A stretch of 64,000 bases of DNA from Bacteroidaceae bacterium (lineage in GTDB: Bacteria; Bacteroidota; Bacteroidia; Bacteroidales; Bacteroidaceae), in contig JAFYNL010000022.1 in assembly GCA_017548075.1 (NCBI GenBank), positions 1 to 64,000 of the forward strand. The letters are read 5' to 3'. Both the position numbers and the translations under genes were made by a program. Below, piece by piece: positions 32,860 to 41,604 of this stretch; position 1 is the first letter of the stretch; each line of letters begins with the position of its first letter. The notes below the pieces were generated by a model. The model saw nothing but the letters and a program-made list of their open reading frames with translations. It made no database searches and had not been told where the DNA came from.

Positions 32860-34596
32860 ATGGAAGAATACATTGTTTCTGCGCTCAAATATCGTCCGCT
32901 CAACTTCGACTCAGTTGTAGGTCAACGTGCTTTGACAACAACGCTGAAGAATGCTATCAGCAGCGGGAAGTTGGCTCATGCCTACCTTTTCTGCGGCCCT
33001 CGAGGTGTGGGCAAGACTACTTGTGCACGCATCTTCGCGAAGGCCATCAATTGCTATAATCCGCAGGAGGGTGGGGAACCTTGTGGCGAATGTGAAAGTT
33101 GTCAGGCTTTCGACCAGCAGCGTTCCCTCAACATCCACGAACTTGATGCAGCCAGCAACAACTCTGTCGAGGACATTCGCGAGCTTTGCAGACAAGTGCT
33201 CATCCCGCCTCAGACGGGCAAGTACAAGGTCTTCATCATCGACGAGGTGCACATGCTTTCTCCATCTGCCTTCAATGCTTTCCTCAAGACATTGGAAGAG
33301 CCGCCTTCCTATGTTATTTTCATCCTTTGCACAACAGAGAAGCACAAGATTCTGCCTACCATCTTGAGCCGCTGCCAAGTATATGACTTCCAGCGAATGA
33401 CCACTAAGAATACTATCGACCACTTGATGTATGTGGCTGAGAAAGAAGGTCATAAGGCAGAACCTGAGGCACTCGCTCTCATCGCAGAAAAGGCTGATGG
33501 AGGAATGCGCGATGCCCTTTCCATCTTCGATCAGATGGTCAGCTTCTCAGGAGGAGACATAACTTACGAGAATGTCTGCAAGAACCTGAACGTTTTAAGT
33601 CAGGAATATTATTTCCAACTCGTTGACCATTTCCTTGAAGGTCGTGTTTCGGATTGTCTGCTACTTCTGAATGAAGTGCTTCAGAAAGGCTTCGATGGCG
33701 GTAATTTTGTAGCAGGATTGGCTACTCACATGCGTAATTTGCTCGTCAGTCGTGATGCTGTGACCTTACCTCTATTAGAGATGAGCGAGAAGATGCGTGC
33801 CCGCTATCAGGAGCAAGCACTGCGATGCCCCGTTCGCTTTGTGTATAAGGTCTTGAAGCTCGCTAATGATTGTGACCAGGCCTATCGCACGAGTCATAAC
33901 AAACGCTTGCAGGTAGAGCTTTGTCTCATTCAGAGTTGTCAGGCCTCGGATGTGGAGAATGCGGATGCTTCTGGGCATAGCCCTGCAGAAGTTATTAAGC
34001 CAATCAAGAAAGAGGAAAAGGTTAAGCCCGCAACTGCCACACAACCAACTCCAGCTTCAGAACCAGCTCCCGTTCCTCTGCCAAAGGTTTCTGTTCCAGA
34101 AGAACCAAAGCAACAAGCTCTTGCTTCTGCTCCCAAGAAACTTCCTAAGGTTTCCTTCAAGCATATTGGTGGAACAAAGAAACAGGAAGAAGCAGAGCAA
34201 GTACAAGTAAAAGAGCCTGAGGAGCATACTGTAGAGCCCATCAATTCCGAAAAACTTACTGCAGCTTGGTTCGCTTTTATCGATAGTTTGCCACACGAAA
34301 GTGTTGCCCTTGCCAAGCGTTTCAAAGGCCTTCAGCCATCCTGCAAAGACGAAGATACAGCCTTGTTGACGGTTAGCAATCCGCAAGTGCAGCAGACTGT
34401 AGAAGGTTTGATGCCTCAAATCCTTCATTCCATGCGCTTGTCCTTGAAAAACCATAATTTCAAATTGGAAACCCGACTCGAGGATGTGCAGGAGGTTGCC
34501 AAGAGTTACAGCCCTTCGGAAATGCTCAAAACTATGAAGAAGCAGAACGCTTCAGTTGGGGAATTGGTTACTAAGCTCCAACTTAGCTTTGAGTAG
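32860..34596 (+). CDS. dnaX: DNA polymerase III subunit gamma/tau
   Basis: 578 residues. Walker A is GPRGVGKTT at 46-54. A zinc module CGECESCQ with an earlier Cys follows, then DEVHMLS (Walker B) and the sensor region SRCQVYDFQR. Domains I-III occupy about residues 1-360. A low-complexity Pro/Lys/Glu linker (about 365-440) precedes a C-terminal region that in tau contacts the polymerase. It is the clamp-loader ATPase of replication. A gamma form made by frameshifting is possible in principle; I see no strong A-run followed by a stem that proves it. Confidence 0.95.
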   Translation: MEEYIVSALKYRPLNFDSVVGQRALTTTLKNAISSGKLAHAYLFCGPRGVGKTTCARIFAKAINCYNPQEGGEPCGECESCQAFDQQRSLNIHELDAASNNSVEDIRELCRQVLIPPQTGKYKVFIIDEVHMLSPSAFNAFLKTLEEPPSYVIFILCTTEKHKILPTILSRCQVYDFQRMTTKNTIDHLMYVAEKEGHKAEPEALALIAEKADGGMRDALSIFDQMVSFSGGDITYENVCKNLNVLSQEYYFQLVDHFLEGRVSDCLLLLNEVLQKGFDGGNFVAGLATHMRNLLVSRDAVTLPLLEMSEKMRARYQEQALRCPVRFVYKVLKLANDCDQAYRTSHNKRLQVELCLIQSCQASDVENADASGHSPAEVIKPIKKEEKVKPATATQPTPASEPAPVPLPKVSVPEEPKQQALASAPKKLPKVSFKHIGGTKKQEEAEQVQVKEPEEHTVEPINSEKLTAAWFAFIDSLPHESVALAKRFKGLQPSCKDEDTALLTVSNPQVQQTVEGLMPQILHSMRLSLKNHNFKLETRLEDVQEVAKSYSPSEMLKTMKKQNASVGELVTKLQLSFE

Positions 34597-34673
34597 GATG
34601 TCATAAAACCTTCTCTTATTTGTGCTAATGCTGTACAGCTTTTTGCGATTAACAAAAGGTTTTCGTGGCTTTA

Positions 34674-34705
34674 TTTGCAAGATTGGGAATAATTTCGTAC
34701 CTTTG
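34674..34705 (+). promoter_or_regulatory. Promoter of the MORN-repeat gene
   Basis: TTTG at 34674-34677 and TACCTTTG at 34698-34705, 20 bp apart, 24 bp before the ATG at 34729. Confidence 0.8.
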
Positions 34706-34728
34706 CGCCCGTTCGATAATAAAGCATA

Positions 34729-35859
34729 ATGAAGCATCAGGCATTTGCTCTCTATATATTATTCTGCTTCCTCTCTTTTTCTCTGCAAGCTCAGCAGATA
34801 AAGATAGGCAACTATACTTTTACGGGTGGCGGCGAATATCAAGGTGAACTCTTCAAAGGTAAGCCTTATGGAACAGGCAAAACTGTCTATCCTAATGGCG
34901 ACTGGCACGAGGGAGAGTACGTGAAAGGCAAGCGACAGGGTAGGGGTATCTACCAGTTTGCCGATGGCGAAAAGTATGAGGGCGAGTGGTATCAAGACCA
35001 GCAACACGGCAAAGGCACTTACTATTTTGCCAATAACAATCGCTACGAAGGCCTTTGGTTCAAGGACTTTCAGCAGGGACTTGGTACGATGTACTATTAC
35101 AATGGCGATACTTACGTTGGCGCTTGGATGCAAGACAAGCGCGAAGGAACGGGTCGCTATACTTATGCTGATGGCGGAGCCTATTACGAAGGGCAGTGGA
35201 AGAACGACATGAAGGACGGTCACGGCGTCTTCGATTGGAACGACGGCAACCGTTACGATGGCTATTGGAAAGAGAATCAAAAGCACGGCAAAGGCACTTT
35301 CACCTATGCTACTGGCGATTCTTATACAGGCGATTGGGCTGACGACCAGCAACATGGCAAAGGTATCTTCATCTTTGCAGACGGCAATCGTTACGAAGGA
35401 CAATATGTTCATGGCCAGCGTACAGGCGAAGGTATCTATACCTTTGCGAATGGTGACAAGTATATAGGTCATTTCAGCGGAGGCGAACAAGACGGAATGG
35501 GTACTTTCACTTGGCATACTGGAGCCTCTTATGTAGGGCAATGGCGCCATAACAAGCAACATGGTCAAGGCAAATATCGCTGGGCAAATGGCGACGAATA
35601 CGATGGCCAATGGAATGACGGACTTATGGATGGCGAAGGAATCCTCCGTCAAGCTGATGGCGTCAGATTCAAAGGAACATTCCGCAAAGGACAGAAAGAA
35701 GGCAAAGGCATCCTCGAAGATGCTGACGGCATACGCTACGAAGGCAACTTCAGTAGCGATAAGAAACACGGCGAATTCATAGAGAAAGACAAAAACGGCC
35801 AGTTCTTGCGAAAGGTCGTTTATGAGTATGGCATTCCCGTGAGCACTGATAATTATTAA
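34729..35859 (+). CDS. Secreted MORN-repeat protein
   Basis: 376 residues. A signal peptide (FCFLSFSLQAQQ, cut near residue 22) is followed by about fourteen MORN-type repeats of 23 residues, each with the pattern Y-G-x-W-x-x-G-x-x-x-G-x-G-x-(Y/F). Examples are YEGEWYQDQQHGKGTYYF and YVGAWMQDKREGTGRYTY. The repeats form an extended beta-ladder used for protein or lipid contacts; the location is periplasm or cell surface. The repetitive codons also give long antisense frames, which are not real genes. Followed 10 bp later by glgB, with which it may be co-transcribed. Confidence 0.9.
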   Translation: MKHQAFALYILFCFLSFSLQAQQIKIGNYTFTGGGEYQGELFKGKPYGTGKTVYPNGDWHEGEYVKGKRQGRGIYQFADGEKYEGEWYQDQQHGKGTYYFANNNRYEGLWFKDFQQGLGTMYYYNGDTYVGAWMQDKREGTGRYTYADGGAYYEGQWKNDMKDGHGVFDWNDGNRYDGYWKENQKHGKGTFTYATGDSYTGDWADDQQHGKGIFIFADGNRYEGQYVHGQRTGEGIYTFANGDKYIGHFSGGEQDGMGTFTWHTGASYVGQWRHNKQHGQGKYRWANGDEYDGQWNDGLMDGEGILRQADGVRFKGTFRKGQKEGKGILEDADGIRYEGNFSSDKKHGEFIEKDKNGQFLRKVVYEYGIPVSTDNY

Positions 35860-35869
35860 ATCACACAAT

Positions 35870-37975
35870 ATGGCTCGTACAAAAGCAAAGGTTTCCACAA
35901 AGGAAGCAAAGAAAAGCACCAAGAAAAAGGCATCGGAAGCGAAGAACGTCGCACCAGTACCTACGGTGTTAAAGATTATCAGGAATGACAATGGATTGGC
36001 TGATTATGCCGATGCCATCAACGGCCGTCACGACCAGGCTGTTCGCAAGATGGCTGAACTTACAAACGGTACCAACAATCTCAATGAATTCGCTAGTGGC
36101 TATCTCTACTTCGGTCTTCACAAGACAGAAGATGGATATGTGCTTCGCGAATGGGCTCCTAATGCCACAGAAATTTATGTGGTAGGCGATTTCAATGGTT
36201 GGAAGGAAGGTCCTCGATATGCCATGAAGCGTGTCAAGGGAACCGTCGGAAACTGGGAAATCAAGATTAAGAACAAGAGCTTCAAGCATGGCTCCCTCTA
36301 TAAACTGATTGTGCATTGGGATGGAGGTCAGGGAGAACGCATCCCTGCATGGGCAACTCGCGTTGTGCAAGACCCTGATACACACATTTTCAGTGCACAG
36401 GTTTGGAACCCAGAAGAAGCTTACAAGTGGCAGGTGGAGAAGTTCCGTCCTACTACTAATCCGTTGCTCATTTACGAATGCCACATTGGAATGGCTCAGG
36501 ACAAAGAGGCTGTCGGCACTTATGCTGAGTTCCGCGACAACATCCTGCCTCGCATTGCAGCTGATGGCTACAATTGTATCCAGATTATGGCTATTCAGGA
36601 GCATCCCTATTACGGAAGCTTCGGCTATCACGTAAGCAGTTTCTTTGCTCCCAGCAGTCGTTTTGGTACGCCAGACGACCTCAAGTCCTTAGTTGATAAG
36701 GCTCATAGCTTGGGCCTTGCAGTCGTGATGGATATTGTTCACAGCCATGCTGTAAAGAACGAGGTGGAAGGTCTTGCGAACTTTGCTGGCGATCCCTATC
36801 AGTACTTCAACAAGGGTGACCGTCGCGAGCATCCAGCTTGGGATAGCCTTTGTTTCGACTATGGCAAGAACGAAGTTCTGCATTTCCTGCTCTCAAACTG
36901 CAAGTATTGGCTCGAGGAGTTCCATTTCGATGGTTTCCGCTTCGATGGCGTGACTTCGATGCTCTACTATAGTCATGGACTTGGAGAGAGTTTTATGTCG
37001 TATGGCGACTACTATAACGGCCACCAAGACGGCGATGCTATCACCTATCTTACCCTTGCTAACGAACTTATCCATGCAGTCAACAAGAACGCCATTACCA
37101 TTGCTGAAGAGGTGAGCGGAATGCCCGGACTTGCTCTTCCGATGAAGGATGGCGGCTATGGTTTCAACTATCGTTTGGCGATGAACATTCCTGATTATTG
37201 GATTAAGATAATCAAGGAGTTGCGCGATGAGGATTGGAAGCCGAGCAGCATCCTTTGGGAACTGACGAACCGTCGCAAAGATGAGAAGACCATTTCTTAT
37301 TGCGAGAGTCACGATCAGGCTCTTGTAGGGGACAAAACCATCATCTTCCGACTCATCGACAGCGATATGTATTGGCACTTCAAGAAGGGCGACGAGAACT
37401 CCAACGTCAACCGTGGAATCGCCCTGCACAAGATGATCCGCCTCGCCACAATTGGTACTATCAATGGAGGTTACCTGAACTTCATGGGTAATGAGTTCGG
37501 ACATCCTGAATGGGTGGACTTCCCTCGCGAAGGTAACGGCTGGAGTTATAAGTACGCCCGTCGTCAGTGGAATCTTGTCGACAACAAGGAACTGTGCTTC
37601 CACTACTTGGGTGACTTCGACGCAGCAATGCTCAAACTCCTCAAGAAGCATAAGAGTTTCGAAAAGCAGAATGTGGTAGAGATATGGCACAACGATGGCG
37701 ACCAAGTGTTTGCGTTCCGTCGTGGCGACCTTCTCTTCTTCTTCAATTTCAGCCCCAACAACTCTTATACGGGCTACGGCTTTATGGTTGAGCAGGGTGC
37801 TTACGAGTATCTCCTGAATACGGACGATGTTGCCTTTGGTGGTAATGGATTCAACGATGACAAGATGATTCACTATACCGTTTACGACCACCATCTTGCT
37901 CGTGATAACAAGGGTTGGCTCAAGCTCTATCTTCCCACAAGAACTGCTTGTGTCCTTCGCAAGATAAAGGAATAG
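35870..37975 (+). CDS. glgB: 1,4-alpha-glucan branching enzyme (eukaryote-type GH13 subfamily)
   Basis: 701 residues. A lysine-rich, alanine-containing N-terminal tail (about 1-28) is followed by a CBM48 module (VLREWAPNATEIYVVGDFNGW) and a GH13 barrel. The barrel has VMDIVHSHAV, GFRFDGVTS with nucleophile Asp359, IAEEVSGMP with acid/base Glu413, and SHDQALVGDKT. The SGMPG and GDKT details match the plant and animal-like branching enzymes found in Bacteroidota. It transfers alpha-1,4 chains to alpha-1,6 branch points in glycogen. The basic tail resembles histone-like lysine/alanine stretches and is unusual for this enzyme. A terminator follows. Confidence 0.95.
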   Translation: MARTKAKVSTKEAKKSTKKKASEAKNVAPVPTVLKIIRNDNGLADYADAINGRHDQAVRKMAELTNGTNNLNEFASGYLYFGLHKTEDGYVLREWAPNATEIYVVGDFNGWKEGPRYAMKRVKGTVGNWEIKIKNKSFKHGSLYKLIVHWDGGQGERIPAWATRVVQDPDTHIFSAQVWNPEEAYKWQVEKFRPTTNPLLIYECHIGMAQDKEAVGTYAEFRDNILPRIAADGYNCIQIMAIQEHPYYGSFGYHVSSFFAPSSRFGTPDDLKSLVDKAHSLGLAVVMDIVHSHAVKNEVEGLANFAGDPYQYFNKGDRREHPAWDSLCFDYGKNEVLHFLLSNCKYWLEEFHFDGFRFDGVTSMLYYSHGLGESFMSYGDYYNGHQDGDAITYLTLANELIHAVNKNAITIAEEVSGMPGLALPMKDGGYGFNYRLAMNIPDYWIKIIKELRDEDWKPSSILWELTNRRKDEKTISYCESHDQALVGDKTIIFRLIDSDMYWHFKKGDENSNVNRGIALHKMIRLATIGTINGGYLNFMGNEFGHPEWVDFPREGNGWSYKYARRQWNLVDNKELCFHYLGDFDAAMLKLLKKHKSFEKQNVVEIWHNDGDQVFAFRRGDLLFFFNFSPNNSYTGYGFMVEQGAYEYLLNTDDVAFGGNGFNDDKMIHYTVYDHHLARDNKGWLKLYLPTRTACVLRKIKE

Positions 37976-38001
37976 GCTCTACACATTATTTATTATTATA
38001 T

Positions 38002-38031
38002 AGCGCTGTCCTGAAAGGGGCGGCGCTTTTT
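38002..38031 (+). terminator. Terminator of glgB
   Basis: AGCGCTGTCC pairs with GGGGCGGCGCT (one wobble region), loop TGAAA, followed by TTTTTG. Confidence 0.75.
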
Positions 38032-38057
38032 GTTTCTCAACGTATGTTGGAGTGTTT

Positions 38058-38170
38058 CAAAACATCACGTGGATAAATCGCAAACATCACACGTGAAGTT
38101 TGCAAACTTAACACGTGAACTTTGCCAACATCACACGTTAACTTTGTAATCGTAACACGTTAAGTTTGCC
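38058..38170 (+). repeat. 22-bp dyad tandem repeat array R4
   Basis: Four exact 22-bp units at 38080, 38102, 38124 and 38146, plus a degraded unit before them. Their cores mix arm types: ATCACACGTGAA, TTAACACGTGAA, ATCACACGTTAA and GTAACACGTTAA. This is the array where both arm variants coexist. Confidence 0.9.
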
Positions 38171-38253
38171 AACGACCCTGCAGTCGTTTTCTGACTACTT
38201 TAGGACTTTTGTTCGCCCTGAAGTGTTAAAATTATGTTAAAAACCAGAAAAAA

Positions 38254-38286
38254 TTTGGAACATATCACGAAATCGTCATACTTTTG
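38254..38286 (+). promoter_or_regulatory. Promoter of the ABC-GntR operon
   Basis: TTTGG at 38254-38258 and TACTTTTG at 38279-38286, 21 bp apart, with an 82-bp leader that carries AT-rich short repeats. Confidence 0.65.
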
Positions 38287-38368
38287 CAGTGTACTAATTA
38301 ACTATGACACTAATAAAGGGCAAAAACAATCACTTTAAACTCTAAATTATAAACTTTAAATTTTAGTT

Positions 38369-39079
38369 ATGATTAGCATTCAAAACGTCAAATTCGGCTA
38401 CAGAAGTCACCAGGAAGTGCTGGATGATTTCTCGCTCGACTTCGCCAAGAACGGCATCTATGGCTTGCTTGGCAAGAACGGCACAGGTAAGAGTACATTA
38501 CTTTATCTGATGATGGGCTTGCTTCGTCCGCAGAAGGGTAGCGTCACAATCGATGGCATCTCCTCCTCTCTGCGCAAGCCTGAAGTTCTGCAGGAAATGT
38601 TCCTCGTGCCTGAGGAGTACGACCTTCCTCGCATCTCTCTTAAGAAGTATGTGAAGTCCATCAAGCCTTTCTATCCTCATTTCAGCGACGAGTTGCTCGA
38701 GAAGAGCTTGGCAAACTTCGAGATGACCTCGGACATCGACCTTGGTTCGCTCTCGATGGGACAGAAAAAGAAAGTCTATATGAGTATCGCTCTTGCAGCT
38801 AACACTCGCTATCTGCTCCTGGACGAACCTACTAACGGACTTGATATCCTCTCGAAGAGTCAGTTTCGCAAAGCCGTCATCGAAGGCATGAACGACGAGA
38901 AGACCATCATCGTCTCCACTCATCAAGTGCATGATGTAGAGCGTCTGCTCGACCAAGTTTGCATCATCGAACGCAACAAAGTGCTCCTTAACGAGCCTCT
39001 CGTAGAGAATGAAGAGTCGTCAATCGACCTCGAAGAATTATTCATCAAAACAGTTAGCCAAAGTCATGAAACAGTTTAA
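38369..39079 (+). CDS. ABC transporter ATP-binding protein
   Basis: 236 residues. Walker A is GLLGKNGTGKST near 33-44, the signature is LGSLSMGQKKK (variant of LSGGQ), Walker B is YLLLDEPTNGLD, and the H-loop is STHQVHD. It resembles the YtrB/YhcH group, which work with a small GntR repressor, and such a gene lies two genes downstream. The end overlaps the permease by 14 bp. It powers a transporter in the inner membrane, likely export or stress-related; substrate unknown. Confidence 0.9.
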   Translation: MISIQNVKFGYRSHQEVLDDFSLDFAKNGIYGLLGKNGTGKSTLLYLMMGLLRPQKGSVTIDGISSSLRKPEVLQEMFLVPEEYDLPRISLKKYVKSIKPFYPHFSDELLEKSLANFEMTSDIDLGSLSMGQKKKVYMSIALAANTRYLLLDEPTNGLDILSKSQFRKAVIEGMNDEKTIIVSTHQVHDVERLLDQVCIIERNKVLLNEPLVENEESSIDLEELFIKTVSQSHETV

Positions 39080-39920
39080 TTTCCACCGCTTTATAAATGT
39101 TGCTCGTTGGGATCTCACCATCAACAGCAGATTCTATCTCCGCTCCTCACTTCTTGTGGTAGCCCTGTGTTGTTTCCCAATCCTCTTGGTCGACCTTTAT
39201 GCCATTCTTTCTGGCAACTACGATGTTTCAAGAGAGGTTAAATACAATACGGATTATTTTGCTGGATTGATTTCATTCGTAGGCTGTGCCTATTGCGTAA
39301 TAGCCTCTGGCTATATGTTCCACAACCTTGTCACCAAGCAAGGCCGCATCAACGAACTCACTTTGCCTGCCACAAACCTCGAGAAATTCGTTTGGCATTT
39401 CCTCGTGATAGCCATCGGCACACAGATTGTCTGGTTCGCAGGAGTCATTTGTGCCGACCTGTTGCATAGCTTCTTCCGCTTGGATTTCCCCAAATTCTTA
39501 GGTCTCTCAAGCCAGACACGCTCGATAACTGCAATATGCTTTAGCGGCGAATATTTCAACTGGACGGAGTTCAAATTACACGGATACTACATGATGCCGC
39601 TCATTTGCTTGATGGTGTATTGTTTCGTCAGAACCTTCTCCCTTGTGAATGCCTGGAAGTATAAGCACAACATACCCTTGACTGTACTGCTGCACTTCGT
39701 GCTCAATAATGTTCTGGGCTTGATTATAATTATCTTCGTGACCAGCAAATTTGCTAATTCAAGAGCATTTATGGAGTTCATTGAGAAACTCGATGGATTG
39801 AACCCAGATGTAATCATCGTCGGTCTGTATGTCTTCTTTGCTTTGCTCTATTGCGGCATTCTGTACCTGACATACCATCTCTATACCAGAGCACAACTGA
39901 CAACCAAACGTAATCCTTAA
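39066..39920 (+). CDS. ABC transporter permease-like membrane protein
   Basis: 284 residues from ATG 39066, which overlaps the ATPase gene by 14 bp. An upstream in-frame ATG (39009) would overlap much more and is rejected. About six hydrophobic segments are visible (YLRSSLLVVALCCFPILLVDL, TDYFAGLISFVGCAYCVIASG, FLVIAIGTQIVWFAGVIC, NVLGLIIIIFV, VIIVGLYVFFALLYCGILYL). No sequence motif beyond topology. Partner of the preceding ATPase. Confidence 0.8.
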   Translation: MKQFNFHRFINVARWDLTINSRFYLRSSLLVVALCCFPILLVDLYAILSGNYDVSREVKYNTDYFAGLISFVGCAYCVIASGYMFHNLVTKQGRINELTLPATNLEKFVWHFLVIAIGTQIVWFAGVICADLLHSFFRLDFPKFLGLSSQTRSITAICFSGEYFNWTEFKLHGYYMMPLICLMVYCFVRTFSLVNAWKYKHNIPLTVLLHFVLNNVLGLIIIIFVTSKFANSRAFMEFIEKLDGLNPDVIIVGLYVFFALLYCGILYLTYHLYTRAQLTTKRNP

Positions 39921-39924
39921 GACT

Positions 39925-40281
39925 ATGGAATTCAAGAATCATAAACCTATCTTCCTGCAGATTGCCGAGCATATCTGCGACGAGATACTCGGGGGACGCT
40001 ACCCTGAAGGCGAACGACTACCAAGCGTTCGCGAGTATGCGGCGGAAGTGGAGGTAAACTTCAATACTGTAGCTCGTTCTTTCGAGTGGCTAAGCCAGAA
40101 GGACATCATCTTCAACCGTCGAGGTCTTGGCTACTTCGTCAGCGAAGGAGCAAAGGAAAGCATCCGCATTGGCTTGCGCGAAGCATTCTTCAAGGAAACA
40201 CTTCCTGAGTTCGCCCAGCAAATGGAAAAGCTCGACATAAAAGTCGAGGAAGTAGAAGAAGCCCTCAAGGCAGAACGGTAA
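39925..40281 (+). CDS. GntR-family (YtrA-type) transcriptional regulator
   Basis: 118 residues. An N-terminal winged helix-turn-helix (GGRYPEGERLPSVREYAAEVEVNFNT, about 22-75) with the GntR pattern is followed by a short helical dimerisation tail instead of a ligand-binding domain, as in YtrA. In that family the regulator represses its own ABC operon and responds to envelope stress or antibiotics. It lies 4 bp after the permease. The regulator is third here, not first. Confidence 0.9.
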   Translation: MEFKNHKPIFLQIAEHICDEILGGRYPEGERLPSVREYAAEVEVNFNTVARSFEWLSQKDIIFNRRGLGYFVSEGAKESIRIGLREAFFKETLPEFAQQMEKLDIKVEEVEEALKAER

Positions 40282-40291
40282 TAAAGAAGGA

Positions 40292-41224
40292 ATGAAAACA
40301 CAAAAGAACAAGAAAGAATTATTATTTGCGTTTCTCATTGGCGCAATATTGATAGCTTGCATAGGATGCGATGTATCTTCTTGGAAGAATCTAACAGTGG
40401 TATCTGAGGGCTATCAGGATAGATTCAGCTATCAGGGTGTTCTGGAAAGGACGTATGCTTACAATGGTGAGTATCAGGTGGAACTGTATACTCAGGAAGA
40501 TAGTGACGAGCGAGTCAAACTTCTGCAGGTGTATTACCCCGCCGAGTTGAGAACTTCAAAGAAAAAATACCCCCTGGTTCTCATGGCTAACGGTACAGGT
40601 GTTCGGGCTTCGAAGTATGGGGCCATCTTCCGTCATCTTGCCTCATGGGGCTTCATCGTAGTAGGCAACGAGGACGAATGGACATGGGACGGCAAGTCCA
40701 TCAGCAAGTCGCTGGACATCATACTAAAAGCGAATTCAGACTCGTCAAGTATCTTCTATCAGAAGGTGGATACGGCAAACGTCGGTCTGACAGGACATTC
40801 GCAGGGAGGCATGTGCGTTTATACCGCTGCCTCGCTCTTCGAGAACAGCCGCCTGTACAGAGCTCTTTGTACCCAAAGTGGTACCGCGACAATGCTTGTT
40901 GATAGCCTTGGCAAAGCATTTCTGAAGGATATTAAGGCTCCCATGCTGCTGATGGGTGGATGCGGCGACTTCGATGCCAAGGCACTCTGCAAGCTGGACG
41001 AATTGCAGAAAAGCTACGAGTGCATTGGCTCGGAACACCGTGTCATGGGACGCATCAAGGCCACTGACCATGGCGACATACTTCCACGCGGCGATGCTTA
41101 CATGACAGCATGGATGTGCTACTGGCTTTGCGGAGATAGGGAGGCAGGGAAGTGCTTCGTTGGTGAGGATGCCGAAATTATTCGTAACAAAGACTGGCAG
41201 GACGTGAAACGCGACAAATTGTAG
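40292..41224 (+). CDS. Alpha/beta-hydrolase lipoprotein
   Basis: 310 residues. A lipoprotein signal ends near LIACIGCDVSS, with either Cys24-like residue as the lipidation site. The hydrolase fold shows the nucleophile elbow GHSQGG (Ser), an oxyanion strand LVLMANGTG, GFIVVGNEDEW, and a final DHGDILP with a likely catalytic His. It resembles chlorophyllase/poly-ester-hydrolase-like serine hydrolases, acting from the outer membrane or periplasm. Substrate unknown. It follows the GntR gene by 10 bp. Confidence 0.75.
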   Translation: MKTQKNKKELLFAFLIGAILIACIGCDVSSWKNLTVVSEGYQDRFSYQGVLERTYAYNGEYQVELYTQEDSDERVKLLQVYYPAELRTSKKKYPLVLMANGTGVRASKYGAIFRHLASWGFIVVGNEDEWTWDGKSISKSLDIILKANSDSSSIFYQKVDTANVGLTGHSQGGMCVYTAASLFENSRLYRALCTQSGTATMLVDSLGKAFLKDIKAPMLLMGGCGDFDAKALCKLDELQKSYECIGSEHRVMGRIKATDHGDILPRGDAYMTAWMCYWLCGDREAGKCFVGEDAEIIRNKDWQDVKRDKL

Positions 41225-41301
41225 TGAGCGCTATGACAGCACATTGAGTGCCTATTGCAAAAAGTATTTTGGATATTAAAGTAAAATAATAAGAAGGAAA
41301 T

Positions 41302-41580
41302 ATGAAAACAAAACGTATCATCAAGATTGCCTTCATTGCAGCTCTGGCAACAACAGCATTACTCAGTTCCTGTGATAATCCGCGAACAATAGCTTGGTCT
41401 TACTACTATTGTGCCAAAGACACTCTGGAGGCAGGCGACCCATACGCCGCACAGCATTACCTGAAAATGGTGGCTTCCGGGCGTGACAGCGTCCTTGATC
41501 GCAAGGCAGATTCCTTGAGACTTGTCATAGAGAAAGCTATCGAGGAAATAGAGAATAAAGCGACAAAGGATTCGATTTAA
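41302..41580 (+). CDS. Small lipoprotein of unknown function
   Basis: 92 residues with a lipoprotein signal (ATTALLSSCDNP, lipidated Cys near 25). The mature part is about 67 residues, helical and charged, with YYYCAKDTLEAGDPYAAQHYLK resembling a single TPR hairpin. Family not recognised. It lies 24 bp before a GIN-domain lipoprotein in the same direction, so both are probably in the envelope set of the ABC-GntR operon. Confidence 0.7.
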   Translation: MKTKRIIKIAFIAALATTALLSSCDNPRTIAWSYYYCAKDTLEAGDPYAAQHYLKMVASGRDSVLDRKADSLRLVIEKAIEEIENKATKDSI

Positions 41581-41604
41581 TCATTTAATTAAATTATAAG
41601 GAAT

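Larger units (their letters stand above)
37976..38368. other. 393-bp intergenic region
   Basis: Contains a terminator for glgB (38002-38031), the 22-bp dyad array R4 (38058-38170) and the promoter for the ABC gene (38254-38286). No coding frame seen. Confidence 0.8.

Noticed and set aside
32860-34596. Programmed frameshift site in dnaX
   Set aside because: Several short A-rich stretches exist in the linker, but none has a clear slippery heptamer with a following stem that I could support by eye.
34759-35991. 410-residue open frame antisense to the MORN gene
   Set aside because: It mirrors the repetitive codons of the MORN repeats, has no promoter or start context, and the plus-strand protein is clearly real.
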